From Bacteroidota bacterium (GTDB taxonomy: Bacteria > Bacteroidota > Bacteroidia > B-17B0 > Aurantibacillaceae), in the NCBI GenBank assembly GCA_021156365.1, contig JAJNDK010000005.1, forward strand, positions 62,001 to 126,000: a DNA stretch of 64,000 bases, given 5' to 3'. How positions within the stretch are numbered: the stretch's first letter is position 1; every line of letters begins with the position of its first letter. A program made the translations under genes and the position numbers. The notes under the pieces are model-generated. The model was given only the letters and a program-made list of their open reading frames with translations. It was not told the DNA's origin and did no database searches. Shown piece by piece: positions 62,768 to 64,000 of the stretch.

Positions 62768-64000
62768 GTGAGAAAGGACGAAAGCAAATTATTCCATAAT
62801 GTAGACCGTTGGACGATCTTCATTTATATCCTGCTCGTTTTTATGGGCTGGCTGAATATTTATGCGGCCGTATACAATGAAGAGCATAGCAATATCCTGG
62901 ACATGTCGCAAAAATACGGAAAGCAATTGCTCTGGATCGGCGGTGCGGCTTTCCTCGCGGTCCTGATCCTCATTATTGACGCCGGTTTTTACACGGTGTT
63001 TGCATATGTCTTTTATGGCTTTCTTTTACTGGCCTGTATCGCAGTCCCCTTTATTGGCCGGCCAATAAAAGGAAGTAAGTCGTGGTTCGGCTTTGGTGGT
63101 TTTGGAGTTCAACCAGCGGAGTTCATGAAATTTGCCACCAACCTGGCCCTGGCAAAATTCCTGAGCAATGTAAACCTGGGCGATTGGAAAACTTCCAATT
63201 TTAGACTAAAGCTATCCTCTATTATCCGGAATTACAAAAATGTGCTCATTACATGTGCCATTATCTTTATTCCTGCCCTCGTGATCAAACAATTGCAGGA
63301 TGAGACAGGGCTGGCCATTGTGTTTGTTGCTTTTATTGTGGTCATGTTCCGGGAAGGACTTTCGATCAATTTTATTCTGATCGGTTTTCTTGCAGTGGCC
63401 CTGATGGTGATGGCCCTCCTGCTCAACAACCTTTATGTGTTTATAGGGATCGCAGGCGTTGCAGTATTGTGGTTTTTGTTCTCCCGCAAAAAAGTACGGA
63501 ACATTGTGATCATTTGCATCTGTACATTGGCTTCCTTTGCGCTTGTATGGGGAACCGATTATATTTATGACCATCTCGAAGATCACCAGAAAATACGGAT
63601 CGACTCTTACCTCGGGCGTTCCCGGGCCGATCTGAAAGGCGTTGATTTCAATGTGAACCAATCCAAAATAGCGATAGGTTCCGGAGGTTTTACCGGCAAA
63701 GGCTATCTGAAAGGCACACAAACCAAATACAATTTCGTGCCGGAGCAGGATACAGATTTTATTTTCTGCACAGTGGGCGAAGAATGGGGATTCTTAGGCA
63801 GCGCTTTTGTTATTCTCCTGCAGCTTTCCCTGATGATCCGACTGCTTTTTCTCTCCGAACGACAGCGCTCTCCATTCAGCCGGATCTACGGGTATGGAGT
63901 AGCCAGTATTCTGTTCTTTCACCTCACCGTCAACATCGGGATGACCATCGGGATGATGCCGGTGATAGGTATTCCCCTGCCCTTCTTTAGCTATGGCGGT
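62768..64000 (+). CDS. rodA: RodA glycosyltransferase (SEDS), partial at window end
   Basis: GTG at 62768, 1 bp after the mrdA stop, opens a frame that runs to the edge (411 codons so far). I assembled it directly from the bases. It starts VRKDESKLFHNVDRWTIFIY (the first residue read as Met) and has many membrane helices. SEDS markers are seen as FGVQPAEFMKF, LQDETGLAIVFVAF, FVPEQDTDFIF, VGEEWGFLGSAF and GMMPVIGIPLPFFSYGG. RodA polymerises lipid II with PBP2. The remaining C-terminus lies outside the window. The GTG start explains why an ATG-based search misses it. Confidence 0.93.
   Translation, partial: MRKDESKLFHNVDRWTIFIYILLVFMGWLNIYAAVYNEEHSNILDMSQKYGKQLLWIGGAAFLAVLILIIDAGFYTVFAYVFYGFLLLACIAVPFIGRPIKGSKSWFGFGGFGVQPAEFMKFATNLALAKFLSNVNLGDWKTSNFRLKLSSIIRNYKNVLITCAIIFIPALVIKQLQDETGLAIVFVAFIVVMFREGLSINFILIGFLAVALMVMALLLNNLYVFIGIAGVAVLWFLFSRKKVRNIVIICICTLASFALVWGTDYIYDHLEDHQKIRIDSYLGRSRADLKGVDFNVNQSKIAIGSGGFTGKGYLKGTQTKYNFVPEQDTDFIFCTVGEEWGFLGSAFVILLQLSLMIRLLFLSERQRSPFSRIYGYGVASILFFHLTVNIGMTIGMMPVIGIPLPFFSYGG

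Noticed and set aside
1-64000. Integrase, transposase, phage or conjugation genes
   Set aside because: None seen on either strand.

Overview
The window comes from a member of the Bacteroidota, probably a Chitinophagales/Sphingobacteriia-type relative; I cannot fix the genus. The evidence is four proteins with type IX secretion (T9SS) C-terminal sorting domains, a DUF4175 protein, several TAnnTTTG (-7) promoter elements, few recognisable Shine-Dalgarno sites, and a eukaryote-like class I ribonucleotide reductase typical of this phylum. Nothing looks like a phage, IS element or CRISPR array.

Layout. 1-14 kb is mixed housekeeping: a NUDIX hydrolase and mutY (convergent), nrdB-nrdA, a divergent HxlR regulator/NmrA reductase pair, a two-domain lipoprotein, a YycJ-like hydrolase, a TYW3-like protein, a universal stress protein, an 18-cysteine copper-storage protein with a DUF6799 protein, a DoxX pair and an outer-membrane beta-barrel. 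At 14.28-14.45 kb lies a decayed copy of the doxX 3' end.

14.5-31.9 kb is the most unusual part. It is a 17.4-kb minus-strand operon of six genes, with starts and stops overlapping or 4 bp apart: a DNRLRE/SprB-like surface protein, a Skp/OmpH-like chaperone, a lipoprotein, a 2105-aa SpvB/TcB-like giant, a LolA-like protein and a 2507-aa RHS protein with a cysteine-rich middle and a variable, toxin-like tip. It has a clean promoter (TTTG-N20-TAnnTTTG), preceded by a 21-bp-period direct repeat that fits the LytTR-regulator site pattern, and it ends in a strong hairpin terminator. I read it as a dedicated export and display cassette for an RHS shell, possibly a Tc-toxin-like B/C pair with its own periplasmic chaperones. 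No immunity gene follows it.

32-44.8 kb holds an AT-rich small gene, tRNA-Phe, coaX, an outer-membrane protein, lptC, an alkyltransferase-like gene, two secreted proteins, and a minus-strand group (ybeY, an RsbW-like kinase, a giant DUF4175 coiled-coil protein) next to an RsbU-like phosphatase. The kinase and phosphatase suggest a partner-switching signalling module.

44.8-64 kb holds a TPR protein, an OmpA-family protein, a large T9SS propeller protein, a divergent arginase/arginine decarboxylase pair (polyamine route) with an arginase 3'-end relic, a cytochrome-oxidase assembly group (two Sco-like proteins, DUF420), an XRE-type regulator with palindromic operators, an MBOAT acyltransferase, a Kelch T9SS protein, and the cell-shape operon mreC-mreD-mrdA-rodA, which runs off the end of the window.
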